From Calycina herbarum (lineage: Eukaryota > Ascomycota > Leotiomycetes > Helotiales > Pezizellaceae): a stretch of DNA of 64,000 bases. Below, piece by piece: positions 23,126-33,147 of the stretch; within the stretch, counting starts at the first letter, position 1; the number at the start of each line of letters is the position of its first letter. Under the pieces are notes generated by a model that saw only the letters and a program-made list of their open reading frames with translations, was not told the origin of the DNA and did no database searches. The stretch spans positions 1-64,000 of the forward strand of contig LLEY01000005.1 of assembly GCA_001414485.1 (NCBI GenBank). Reading direction: 5' to 3'. The position numbers and the translations under genes were made by a program.

Positions 23126-23584
23126 TTATTTCCGTTTCGCATAATTCCAAGCAGGGTATATCCTAAATAAAAACCACCGTCTTCTTACCTTGGGGTACAA
23201 CCCAACATATTCGTAATCCTCACTACTTTTCATATTGCAATGCGCCACGCCCGCCGGGAGAACAATAACATCACCCTCCTTCAAATCAACCAACGTATCA
23301 TCCGTAGACTCTGGATCCAAGGGCCCTCGGCCGAGAAGTAGTCGGCTGTGTCCCTTGAAGATGGCATAACATTCGTGGGTCACGGAATGGAAATGATGGG
23401 CTGGATAATGCTTGAATACGCCGCCTTTAATCCAATTATTTGGTTCGATGGTGGCGCAAGTAGACGTGACATCGGGATTTGGAGGAAGAGCTGATCGGTA
23501 GATAAGGACTGGAAATTGCGAATTCGGCACATGAGGGGTTGGTTTTCTGACAAAATGTTGTTCGGGAGGAGAGGCTGAAGGCAT
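23126..23584 (-). CDS. cupin-domain protein (YjlB-like), C-terminus possibly replaced
   Basis: Single exon, 152 aa from the ATG at 23584. The frame is open up to 23746, but the text upstream of 23584 does not resemble the family. The N-terminus (FVRKPTPHVPNSQFPVLIYR) is typical of YjlB-like proteins. Cupin motif 1 is HHFHSVTHECYAIFKG (63-78) and motif 2 is GDVIVLPAGVAHC (104-116), with the metal-binding His and Glu in place. These small cupins are presumed metal-binding; their substrate is unknown. The domain breaks off after VGLYPK (residue 132) and ends in an Arg/Trp-rich tail unlike the family. A GTAAGA follows this point, but the next AG is only 26 nt away, so a missed splice is not convincing and truncation is possible. 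Confidence 0.75.
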   Translation of the reverse strand: MPSASPPEQHFVRKPTPHVPNSQFPVLIYRSALPPNPDVTSTCATIEPNNWIKGGVFKHYPAHHFHSVTHECYAIFKGHSRLLLGRGPLDPESTDDTLVDLKEGDVIVLPAGVAHCNMKSSEDYEYVGLYPKVRRRWFLFRIYPAWNYAKRK

Positions 23585-23776
23585 CGTGATCGTATATATA
23601 GGTTTTGTCGAATCTTGTGGGTGTAATTGTCTTTCTGGGGAGATAGAGTCGAAAGGGTGATATCTTGAGTTGGCGGGGTAAGGCTGTGATACCCATTTCA
23701 TTATCGTCATGTCGATCCTTGCATAGCTAGCACCCCTCCACACCAAAAGCTGGCGATGGTGAGTTGTATAACCATT

Positions 23777-24256
23777 TCAGTTCCCACCTTCGTAAACCCC
23801 CACTGGCTCCGGTCTGGAAGAGAAAATGATTTTGTACTTGACAATCTCGACAATCTCCAGAGCCTCGGCCTTTGGCTCTGCTGCCTCTCCGTCAAGGTCC
23901 ATTGCTTGCTGTGGGGGGGATTGCTTCTTTCTGATGACCGCAATAGCTTTTGGTAGCTTTTTGACTTCTCCTGTGAGTCTTTGATGCTTTCCAACGTACA
24001 TGTAGATGCGCTTCATCCATGATGTGCTCTTGTCTTGGGCGTTGTAATCTGGAAAGACCAGTCGTCCAATTGGTGTCTGATTTGGTTCATTGGCGTCTTC
24101 CTCTTGTTCTTCCTGGCGTGGCAGGTTGATGGTTCCTTGGAGCTCCAACAAAGCAAGGCCTGAAGGTAGTTGGAGTAGCCGTGGGAGGGGGTTTTGGCTG
24201 CTGGGCGATTGAAGGCCTTTGGAAAACGTGACCTGGATTCCTTCCCTTCCGTCCAT
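23777..24256 (-). CDS. CTF8: CTF8, subunit of the alternative clamp loader Ctf18-RFC
   Basis: Single exon, 159 aa from the ATG at 24256; the frame extends further upstream without an ATG. Ctf8-family features: LPSGLALLELQGTIN (30-44), IGRLVFPD (63-70), a basic strand KRIYMYVGKHQRLTGEVKKL (82-101), AIAVIRKK (104-111) and the C-terminal EIVEIVKYKIIFSSRPEPV (134-152). A Gln/Glu-rich loop (47-60) and a low-complexity acidic loop (117-132) interrupt the fold, as in other fungal members. Ctf8 with Dcc1 and Ctf18 loads or unloads PCNA and supports sister-chromatid cohesion. It is the minus-strand partner of RPS6, with a 748-bp shared upstream region. Confidence 0.88.
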   Translation of the reverse strand: MDGREGIQVTFSKGLQSPSSQNPLPRLLQLPSGLALLELQGTINLPRQEEQEEDANEPNQTPIGRLVFPDYNAQDKSTSWMKRIYMYVGKHQRLTGEVKKLPKAIAVIRKKQSPPQQAMDLDGEAAEPKAEALEIVEIVKYKIIFSSRPEPVGVYEGGN

Positions 24257-25004
24257 TTTGGGTTTAACTCGTCTCGGCGTGCCGCACAAATTGAAGGGAA
24301 ATAGAGGTTGAGATTGGAGGTTATCTTGACAATTTGAACCACATCAGCAACAACAACAGCAACAGCAACACTACCAGTAAGTTTGAAGCCCTCTCTTTCC
24401 TGCGTCGCGTATCACCGGATCAACGTAGAGCCGATAAACCCTACACCTTGGCGCGGCGACATCCGGAGTTGACCCGTTACGCCGCGTGCGCTGAGGCATG
24501 GATCTATCTGGAGTACTAGTAGCTACTTCAGTAACTACGTTTGAATATCCTTTTTTATTCAACCTTCTAGGGAACTCTAGCTAATCAAATGGAAATACTG
24601 TAGATGTTCTTTCAAGATGTTGCCCTACCAATTCTCCTTGGTGCTGTGGTTGTTGCTGCAGCCGTGTTTCTCAATGTTTGGTTCTTTGGGGGATGCAGAG
24701 GTCGCAGTACAGGTAATCATTAATATTTTCCTATCTGATTGCAGCTCTTCAGCTGTACTTATGGTGAATAACCTCCTGTACCACGTTTCCTTCAACTTCA
24801 CTTTTGTTGTCATCTGGACCTCATCTTCATTTCTGTCACGTGGAGTTGAGCTCCAGATCTCTTGGCAAGGGCCCCTTCGCTCAGATTGTACTAGCTCGTG
24901 CTTACTAACGCCCACACTTCCGCTCCAATTTGATATTCAAAAAATACTGATCTTTTTCGCAGCAGCAACCCCTCCCACTAACATACACCTCCACAGCCTT
25001 CAGA
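24257..25004. promoter_or_regulatory. divergent upstream region between CTF8 and RPS6
   Basis: 748 bp separating two divergent starts, so it must hold both promoters. It contains a CAA/CAG microsatellite (24346-24370) and, close to the RPS6 start, a pyrimidine-rich leader (CACTTCCGCTCC, then CCTCCACAGCCTT), usual for ribosomal-protein genes. Open frames here are not supported. Confidence 0.5.
24346..24370. repeat. CAA/CAG trinucleotide microsatellite
   Basis: About eight imperfect CAA/CAG triplets in the CTF8-RPS6 intergenic region, non-coding in the models given. Confidence 0.8.
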
Positions 25005-26059
25005 ATGAAGCTTGTAAGTTATCCCCAACCTGCGCATACCTTCTAACGATGCTAACCAATTGTTGATAGAACATCTCATTCGTAAGTACCCAATTGCCAC
25101 GATCGCGAAATCTCGAAGTCTCGAACTGACCGCATCATACAGCCCGCCAACGGCTCCCAGAAGCTCGTCGAGATCGAGGATGAGAAGAAGTTGCGCGTCT
25201 TCATGGACAAGCGGTACGAATACTACGAATCCCCTCGATCGCACAAAACACGAAGCTGATATATTGATGACAGAATGGGCGCTGAGGTTCCTGGTGATTC
25301 CGTTGGAGACGAGTTCAAGGGTTATATCTTCAAGATCACCGGAGGCAACGACAAGCAAGGTTTCCCAATGAAGCAAGGTGTCATGCACCCAACCCGTGTT
25401 CGTCTTCTCCTCGCCGATGGCCACTCCTGCTACCGAGCCCGCCGAACTGGTGAGCGCAAGCGTAAATCCGTCCGTGGTTGCATCGTCGCTATGGATCTTT
25501 CCGTTCTCGCCCTCAGCATTGTCAAGCAAGGTGACGCCGAGCTCCCAGGCATCACCGATGTCGTCCACCCAAAGCGTCTTGGTCCCAAGCGCGCAACCAA
25601 GATTCGCAAGTTTTTTGGTCTCACCAAGGATGATGATGTACGTACCCCGTATATCCTTATCGCCCGCCAGTCTCCCTCACAAGGAGTGCTGTGCGGAGTG
25701 TGAGCGGAACCCGTGTGCTGATTCTGGTGTTATTCTAGGTCCGAAAGTTTGTTATCCGTCGTGAGGTTCAGCCAAAGGGTGAGGGTAAGAAGCCATACAC
25801 CAAGGCCCCAAAGATCCAACGTCTCATTACTCCACAACGTCTTCAACACAAGCGTCACCGCATCGCATTGAAGCGTCGCAACTCTGAGAAGACCAAGGAT
25901 GCTGCTGTAAGTTCATTCGCATCTGCCAACCGAAATATCTCATACTAATATCTTCTCCTCCAGAACGAGTACATTGCTCTCCTCGCCAAGCGTGTCGCCG
26001 AGTCCAAGGCTCAAAAGGCTGATGCCCGAAAGCGTCGTGCTTCCTCTATGCGCAAGTAG
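25005..26059 (+). CDS. RPS6: 40S ribosomal protein S6 (6 exons)
   Basis: Model join(25005..25013,25070..25081,25143..25213,25274..25637,25739..25906,25964..26059), 239 aa, frame intact. The first two exons are tiny (9 and 12 nt: MKL and NISF), with introns after codons 3 and 7, a 5'-biased arrangement often seen in fungal ribosomal-protein genes. Recognisable eS6 sequence: [53 protein letters not shown], and a C-terminal tail [10 protein letters not shown] with the Ser residues that are phosphorylated in eukaryotes downstream of TOR/AGC kinases. Component of the small ribosomal subunit, assembled in the nucleolus. Length matches the family (about 236-250 aa). Confidence 0.97.
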
Positions 26060-27287
26060 ACTTCGGTTTCTTTGACTCGCATTTTAGGTGTACATGGGTT
26101 TTGCTTTGGTGTGGAATGATATGAACAAATACATTACACGCATTGGGATAATTGAGAGAGACTTCTGTTGCGCATCCTATTCTAGGGCACAAATGGCATA
26201 GATTTTCTACTTTCTAGGAATTCCTGATGAACGGATGAATGGTCTTTTTAACGGCCAATGGGAATGGATGTACCTAGCTAGGCGTTCATAAAAATGATCA
26301 TTTGACGTTACAGCATTTTGCTGATTTTTCTAATATGTAAAAACAAGTTTTTGCTCTTTGATATGGTGTTACCCTGATTGAGGGGTATCTACATTTTCTG
26401 CCATCGGCTTGTCAGCCTTCTAGCATGAGGCTGGCATCTTGTCAATTCACTTCAAGGCCTCAATCGCGCAATACCCCTGTCAGATATCCGATTCTTCCAA
26501 ACATTGATGTACAGAGAGCAGCTTTATTGAAGGTAAAAGTACTTTCATATTATGAAGCAAATGTTGTTATGTTTAGTTAGCATGTATAATCCTGGGAATT
26601 ATTGCTACAAGATAGGCGACTTGATGTTTGCTACATTATTCCATGGGGTGTTCATGTCCTCCGTCGACCTTTCTTCAATTTTCAGGGAACAAACCCTATT
26701 CACAAGACAGACTTCTCATGCCATTTCATTACATTCCGCTAGTTTCCATTCATTCTCACTCGAGAAACTTTGAGCCTCGAGGCCTTCAATACTCAGTTCG
26801 TACATGCGCTCCCGGCCAACTTCTCTGTAACAAACTGCAGAACCATCGACCCAACACTCAATGAAAACACACACACAAGCCAATTCACAAAATCTAGTCC
26901 CTCTCCATATCGCTATAAACTCATGTCTCCTATTTTCAAATACTCTGCTAAAAGTCTAAAAACTCTCTATGCAATAATAAAAGAACAAAGAAAACTATTT
27001 TTGTTCAAAGGGTGAGATAGTAACCCCTCTCCAGCTCCAAATTTCCCACCCTTCAAAAGGGCGCGAGGTACCCTGAAGCATACCTATCACTCAGGTTTCG
27101 AGGTACCCAAATGGCCTTCCTTCAGAAAAGCAAACCAGATTATACTCCAAACACCAAAATCATTTATGATACGAGTATCCTACCCTTCTCCCCTCCCCTC
27201 AATTCAACCATCAAAGTCAAATGTACCTCCTGCCATGCAAATAATTCCACCACCATCCCCAAGCAATGCAAAACCTAGCAAGGCAAC
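26060..27287. other. intergenic between converging RPS6 and PRPP synthetase genes
   Basis: About 1.2 kb with the two 3' flanks. Only short unsupported frames are present (for example 26552-26773). No repeat or RNA gene is recognised. Confidence 0.5.
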
Positions 27288-28469
27288 CTAATCACTAGGC
27301 GCATGCGTAAACAAAAAGCTCACACTCTCCCCATTATGCGTCCGTCTAATCGCCTCCCCAAGCGTAGGACTGATATCCATAACCCGCAACTTATCACATC
27401 GCTCAATCTTATCTCCTAGTGGCACCGTATTCGTAACCACCACTCTGCTCAACATACTCTTGTTGATAGTTTCTATCGCGTTTCCGGATAGGATTCCGTG
27501 GGTGACAATTGCCACGACTTCGCGGGCTTTGTGCATCATTACTGTTTCGGCGGCTTTGGCCAGGGTTCCGCAGGTGTCGGCCATGTCGTCGACGAGGATG
27601 GCGATCTTGTTCTCGACGTCGCCGACTAGGACCATGCGGGAGACTTCGTTGGGGCGCGCGCGCTCTTTGTGGATTAGGGCGAAGCCGAGGTCGAGACGGT
27701 CTGCTATGGATGTTGCTCTGCAAAAAACGTTAATAAATGCAATGGTTTCCTCCCTTGTTTCTAGAAATAGAGGGACATCCGGGGAAATAATATACCTCTT
27801 AGCACCACCTGCATCCGGACTAACAACCACACAATCCCTCACATTCAAATTCTCCCTAATCCACCTCAACGTACTCGGTTCCGCATAGAGATTATCCACC
27901 GGAACATTGAAGAATCCCTGTATCTGACTAGCATGTAAATCCATTGTGATTACATGATTACATCCCGCTGTTTGCAGCATGTTCGCAATGAGCTTTGCGC
28001 TGATAGGAGCTCGAGATTTATCTTTCTTGTCTTGTCGTGCGTAGGGGAAGTTGGGGATGACGGCTGTGATTCGACGAGCGGATGCGGTTTTGCAGGCATT
28101 TATCATAATGAGAAGTTCCATGAGGCCATCGTTGATATCTCCTGGGGCGGTGGATTGGAGGATGAATACTGGAGGGGGAATGTTAGTTTTGCGCTATGGT
28201 GTGGGGGAGGGTTGGAGGTTTACCATCTTCATCTCGCACACTTTCTCCGACTGTGACGCTGGTTTCTTGATTCGAGTAATTCAAACTCATCGTCTTTGCA
28301 AGATTGATCCCAAGTCTATAGCGACAGGTCAGCCCCAAGTCCCACCAAGTGCCCTGCCCTTTCAAACCCCCGACCTGCAGAGAGCTAGCGCAACTAACCT
28401 GTCGGAAACCTGCTTCGCAAGCTGGGGGTGGCTATTGCCCGTAAGCAGCTTGATTGAGTTGGTCGCCAT
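27288..28469 (-). CDS. ribose-phosphate pyrophosphokinase (PRPP synthetase), 4 exons
   Basis: Model complement(join(27288..27717,27796..28168,28224..28315,28399..28469)), 321 aa. It makes 5-phosphoribosyl 1-pyrophosphate from ribose 5-phosphate and ATP for nucleotide, His and Trp synthesis. Signatures: VFILQS (55-60), the flexible loop [11 protein letters not shown] (97-107), [11 protein letters not shown] (131-141), [13 protein letters not shown] (168-180) and the PRPP-binding loop [12 protein letters not shown] (220-231). The third intron (78 nt) is free of stops and a multiple of three, so unspliced RNA would stay in frame; the family alignment (GGAKR then ATSIADRL) shows it must be removed. 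Length equals that of the active yeast Prs2/3/4-type subunits; which paralogue it is cannot be told. Upstream it faces the PEBP gene. Confidence 0.95.
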
Positions 28470-29041
28470 ATTGAAGATATCCTTCAAGGTATTTTCGTTT
28501 TTATTGTGCGGGTAAAGGGTTTCTTGGGTTGGCCAGTCGTTGGGTCAAAGTCGAGGGTGGGATTTGGTGGATGCGAGAGAGTTAGAGACCTGCTAAACTT
28601 CTTCCATGCTCAGGAGTAGGATTTGTGCTTGAGCAAATGTTTTGCTAGTAGAAGTAGATAGCTTCTGGCAGAGTTGAGGTAGAGGGTAGTCATGTCTAAA
28701 TCCCCAAGCGGTCCCGCCGAAAATTTAGCGGGGCAATTTTTCACGAGCAAGATCACCCGCCGTTAAGCCGTTTTGGGAAATGCGGGACACGTAGATATGA
28801 TTGGTTGAGATGTGACTTGGTCACTTACACAGCTCACTTGGCGATTTCGATAGAACTCTTCTAGAAAGTTCTATAATAGCAATCAAAAGAAAAGATACTT
28901 CGCACCACATAATGCCAAGGTCAAACCTCCCAAGGTTAATTGGTGGAATCCAAAACCCCATCGCTAAACCGCCAACCCCCTTCTGACCCCGCCATGTACC
29001 CGAACCTCCATCTATAACACAACACTCTCATCATCCTCTAA
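28470..29041. promoter_or_regulatory. divergent upstream region between PRPP synthetase and PEBP genes
   Basis: 572 bp between two divergent start codons, so both promoters lie here. It includes CT-rich and AACACAACACTC leader-like sequence before the PEBP start. No specific factor site can be supported. Confidence 0.45.
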
Positions 29042-29785
29042 ATGGTCCAACTACTCAAAACCATCGTCTTACTAGAAACATTACTCTATCAGGACATGAC
29101 GCTCACCGCTCACTCCCAAGCCCTCTCCTCCTCCCTCGCCAAAGCCGGACTGGAATATGGAAGTACCCCACTTATTCCCGCAGACTTTAAACCGACCACC
29201 GAGCTAGTGATAAAATTCAGGGAGAAAGCTGTATCTTTAGGGAATTTTTTGAAATCGGAGGAGACGAAGGATACTCCCACTATTGCTTTTGCTAGTGAGG
29301 TAAGAACTCATCCACTCGTTTTGGGAAGATGAAATTCTGATATTGGATTATGAAAAGGGTTCGTCTACGGATTATACTCTTCTTCTAGTAGACCCAGATG
29401 CACCAACACCCGAAGAACCAAAATTCGCATATTGGAGACATTGGGTTCTTACAGGCCTTCAACCTTCCGAAACTGGAAAGGTGACGATTTCAAGAGCTCC
29501 GGTGACGAATTATTTGGGTCCTGGCGCGAAGGACGAGAAGTAAGAATCAATATTGACTCTCAGAATGTTTCAAGTGCTGATGAATATTACAGGGCCACAC
29601 CTCATAGATATCTATTCCTATTATTCCGAGAACCAGCTGGCTTCAAATTGGAAAAAGCGGATGTTGGGGGAGAAGAATTCGTTGATCGGAGATCGTTCAA
29701 GGCGGACGAGTTTGTGAAGAGGAATGGGTTAGAGTTGGTAGGCTTGAATTGGTTTTCGGGGGTGGGGGATGAATGGAAAGTCTGA
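29042..29785 (+). CDS. phosphatidylethanolamine-binding protein (PEBP) family, TFS1-like (3 exons)
   Basis: Model join(29042..29299,29358..29539,29593..29785), 210 aa, frame closes. PEBP core motifs: TDYTLLLVDPDAPTPEEP (ligand-site strand with DPDAP), YWRHWVLTGL, NYLGPGAKDEKATPHRYLFL (the GP and HRY signature of the family) and LVGLNWFSG at the end. Fungal relatives such as yeast Tfs1 inhibit carboxypeptidase Y and bind phospholipid. The hydrophobic first 15 residues could be a weak signal, or the start may be Met19 (MTLTAHSQALSSSLAKAGL), which looks more like the usual N-terminus. Intron 1 (58 nt) uses an AAAG acceptor and removes an in-frame stop. Confidence 0.88.
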
Positions 29786-31215
29786 GCTTCTGTTGTGATT
29801 GATAAATTTTAAGCTACATTGCGAGGTAGAAATAGAAGTAGAAGAATAGTAAGAGTCCTACAGAATTAGGTCATCACTTGGTTACCGAGGTGGTCACTGA
29901 CGATATCTCAATATCAGCAGAGTTGACTTTATACATGGCGATGGCTCTTAAAGTTTATGGCTTTGAATTTTCTAAGACTTTGAGTATAAAGTCATATATT
30001 TATCTTGAAAATGTTTGATTTTTAACCAGATTTAGATATTTATGAGAATTAACGCGGTATGGGGAGAGAAATATCTGGAACAAATTTTGGATGGTTATCG
30101 AAATATGAGAAGGTGTTGTCTCATTGATATGAAAAGTACCAAGGCCGAAGTCCGACTTTCATTCATTGCTACACACTTCCTAAAGGTGATCAGCATATCT
30201 CACTTTGCTTTATAAATTCCGAATCTTAAATCCTAGTTCCTAGATATTCAGTCTCGTTTCCTCGTACTCTTCACATCCTTCCTCACTTTTAGAACTTTGC
30301 TACGTAATCTTTTCATCCAAGTCCTCTTCTCTGCACCTAACAACTAGTGCAAATAATACAAAAAACGGAAAGGTGAGAGAAAGGTGATTGAGGGGAACAT
30401 ATATTTACATTCTCACTTAATTTGTTCGTCTTTCCAAATGAAGCTGGAATTTTGAGGGAATAAGAGGATGAAAATATTTACTATCTTCATAAAATAGTTT
30501 GAGTTTCTCGTCTCTTCTCCTCTCATTCCATCGTCGCATCGTTGTATTGTTGCGTTGATATTGAATGTTTCTCATCAATTCGTAGAGTATAGATGTTGTG
30601 AGTAAAGAAAGAGAGACAGCTTATACAAGTTTGGGTGAGAGTAGAAAACGAGGAAGTATAGGGAATTATTTTTCAACAGATTACGCCTATTCGAATTGTG
30701 CTGGTTTTTATGATGTGGATATTAGGACGCGATTCATCCTTATTCAAGTGTTGGATTTCTTCTCTGAAAAGTGACCCTTGCATAGTTGGGCTTTGAGATT
30801 TAGTTGTAGTCAATTGAGAGGTGGGGGTCTCGAACCAGCCTCAAGAGTCGAGCACTGTTGAAAGGTTCTATGGAGAGTTAATCCTCAATTTCTTTTTAAA
30901 TCATCCGAGGAGAGGAGCATGAATTGCAGGAGGAATAATGTTTCGCCGAAACCACTTAAGAGTGTTCTTATACCCCAAAGCCTTATCGGGTTGCATCTTT
31001 TCAGCTCTGTCTTGTGGCTTGTTGATATGCTCAGCGTATTGGTTGAAACCACGCCTCCACGATGCCACAGCCACCACAGCCGGGGTCTCGCATAAGCGAA
31101 AATGTCCCGTCTCGCCCGTCTACCAATCTTTACTTATCTCTACTCTTGCTCCAACAACAAGAAAACGTTCGAAGACTGAGCAATACACCCAACTCCTTTC
31201 TTTCAAACTGCCACA
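29786..31215. other. intergenic, no gene recognised
   Basis: About 1.4 kb. It holds long CT-rich tracts (30225-30340 and 30500-30550) and the probable promoter and leader of the HET gene. The plus-strand frame at 30938-31306 ends inside the HET gene in another frame and is not supported. Confidence 0.45.
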
Positions 31216-33147
31216 ATGGGTGGCGATCGCGAACCTACACTTCAATATGAACCTCTCGACTATGCTACCTACGAATTTCGTCTGCTCAAGATATTGCCGG
31301 ATCTGAGAGCAAATGGTTCAATCAATTGTATCCTCGAACACAGCGTACTCGTCAAAGCACCAAAGTATGTCGCTCTCTCATACTGCTGGGGAGATCCATC
31401 AAAAACAAAAGATATTTCGATAAATCGGATCATGGTTCCGGTGACAACCAATCTGGAGTGCGCTCTTCGCCATATACGAAATCCAAGTACAGGATCTGGA
31501 TGGCTATGGATTGATGCTCTATGTATTAATCAGAAAGACCTCCAAGAAAAAGGTCTTCAACTCCAGCGGATGGGACATATTTATGCGAAAGCGGATGAGG
31601 TTCTAGTTTGGCTTGGACCCGAGTCCCAATCCACCAAAGCTGCTTTCCAAACTCTTACTGCGTGGTCCAGGATTATACCAGGCAGTAAAAAGCCCAAAAT
31701 TTCCGGTATTTCGGCCCTGGTCAACCAAACGTACTGGCGACGAGTATGGATCATCCAAGAAATTGCCAAAGGCACCCGGGTAAAGATTCGATGGGGCAAA
31801 GACCATATATCGTGGGAAGATCTCGCAAATGGGATCCAGAATATTTACAGAGTCCAAGGATCCCATCGCGAGAACATCACCCTTGCTATGGATTTGATTA
31901 TTGCGCTGAAGAAATTCTCGGATCAGGAGAAATCGGGTCAAAAAGCTAGACTGCTCGATGCTATGCTCGCTAGTCGATTATCTCTATCTACTGAGCCAAG
32001 GGATAAAGTACTGGCCTTACTTGGTCTTTCGGGTGACGGAGAATACATGCTTCCCACGCCCAACTATGTCCAGTCTGATTTGGAGATCAGACTTGAGATC
32101 TCGCTCTCTATCATGCGAAGATATCCAGAGAAACTCCATGTCATCTTTCTCGGAAAAAACCAGAGCAAATCTGGAGACCTGGAACTCTCATGGCTTCCAA
32201 ATTGGTTCCAACTTCCAGACAAAATACCCCCGTGGACCACCGCTTCGCCAGTGTGGGAAAACCCAACAAAAGACGACCCCGAGGCCACTAGTCAACTCTA
32301 TCCCCCGATAAAGACAACTTCCCTTATGACAACGACAGAGTGTTCCTATCTACTTCTTACGGGGAAAAGAATTGGAATGATACACAGACAAGGGGGAAGC
32401 ACTAAGCTACCACTACGGCCTCGCTACGCAAATCACATATTCCAAAGGATGCTCGAAGCAATCGACCTTCCTTTCAACACAATTTCCACAACAGGCGATG
32501 ACCATCCTCACATGGGCTACATGAAGCGAACAATCCTAGCAAAGCTCCTACTTGGATCCTTCTCCAAGCCCGACAAATTAACCTTAGATCCCAAAGTTTT
32601 AAACTGGTTATCAAGTCATCGTGATTGGGCATATTGCGGGCACTCTTTGGCAAAATGGGCATCAATTGTGGAAGAATCCATCATTTCGAAAAACCCAATC
32701 ATGGGATGGGCATTAGAGCCTTTCGTCTCAACAGCCACATTCGGACACGACGAAATGGGAATTATAGAACGTTGGAATCGCAGATTCGCTCTCCTCCTGA
32801 ACAACCGAATGGATTTCTTTTTTACGTACCCGGGTAGTGTTGCAGGAATTGGACCTTGTGACGTCCAATCGGCCGATTTGGTTTTTCAATTGAGCGGGTG
32901 TTGTGCAATAGTGAGGAAATATCAGGATGGATATAAATTGGTTGGCCAGGCTTTTGTGAATGTCGCCAACTATGGACGACAAGATATTCCTTGGCAAGAG
33001 GTTTTCAACAAAACATCTCCTAATGCTCCGGGATACTTGCCGGCTCCATTGTTGGCACAAAGTGGGATAGGATTAGAAGGGCTTCTCCGGGAGAACTACG
33101 AACCAAATCTGACACTTTTGAAGGAGGAAGAGATTAAGCTGTATTGA
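31216..33147 (+). CDS. HET-domain (heterokaryon incompatibility) protein
   Basis: Intron-less, 643 aa, start context CCACAATGGG. The HET domain spans about residues 51-185 with its classical blocks: YVALSYCWGD (51-60), GWLWIDALCINQKD (95-108), GHIYAKADEVLVWLGP (120-135) and YWRRVWIIQEIA (173-184). HET domains are TIR-like and mediate self/non-self recognition and regulated cell death in filamentous ascomycetes. The rest (about 190-640) has no second recognised domain, typical of the many orphan HET proteins. No partner gene (NLR, HET-s-like) adjoins it, so an allorecognition role is family inference only. Coding capacity is intact and composition normal. Confidence 0.93.
   Translation: MGGDREPTLQYEPLDYATYEFRLLKILPDLRANGSINCILEHSVLVKAPKYVALSYCWGDPSKTKDISINRIMVPVTTNLECALRHIRNPSTGSGWLWIDALCINQKDLQEKGLQLQRMGHIYAKADEVLVWLGPESQSTKAAFQTLTAWSRIIPGSKKPKISGISALVNQTYWRRVWIIQEIAKGTRVKIRWGKDHISWEDLANGIQNIYRVQGSHRENITLAMDLIIALKKFSDQEKSGQKARLLDAMLASRLSLSTEPRDKVLALLGLSGDGEYMLPTPNYVQSDLEIRLEISLSIMRRYPEKLHVIFLGKNQSKSGDLELSWLPNWFQLPDKIPPWTTASPVWENPTKDDPEATSQLYPPIKTTSLMTTTECSYLLLTGKRIGMIHRQGGSTKLPLRPRYANHIFQRMLEAIDLPFNTISTTGDDHPHMGYMKRTILAKLLLGSFSKPDKLTLDPKVLNWLSSHRDWAYCGHSLAKWASIVEESIISKNPIMGWALEPFVSTATFGHDEMGIIERWNRRFALLLNNRMDFFFTYPGSVAGIGPCDVQSADLVFQLSGCCAIVRKYQDGYKLVGQAFVNVANYGRQDIPWQEVFNKTSPNAPGYLPAPLLAQSGIGLEGLLRENYEPNLTLLKEEEIKLY

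Noticed and set aside
23126..23207. 26-nt GT..AG interval near the cupin C-terminus as an intron
   Set aside because: Too short for a fungal spliceosomal intron, and the spliced product does not restore the family C-terminus.
24617..25066. Plus-strand frame of 149 codons before RPS6
   Set aside because: Hydrophobic shadow frame through the RPS6 upstream region and its first intron; no domain and no independent start context.
30820..30880. tRNA-like B box (GGTTCGAGACC on the minus strand)
   Set aside because: The T-stem does not pair and no acceptor stem or A box is found at the right spacing.
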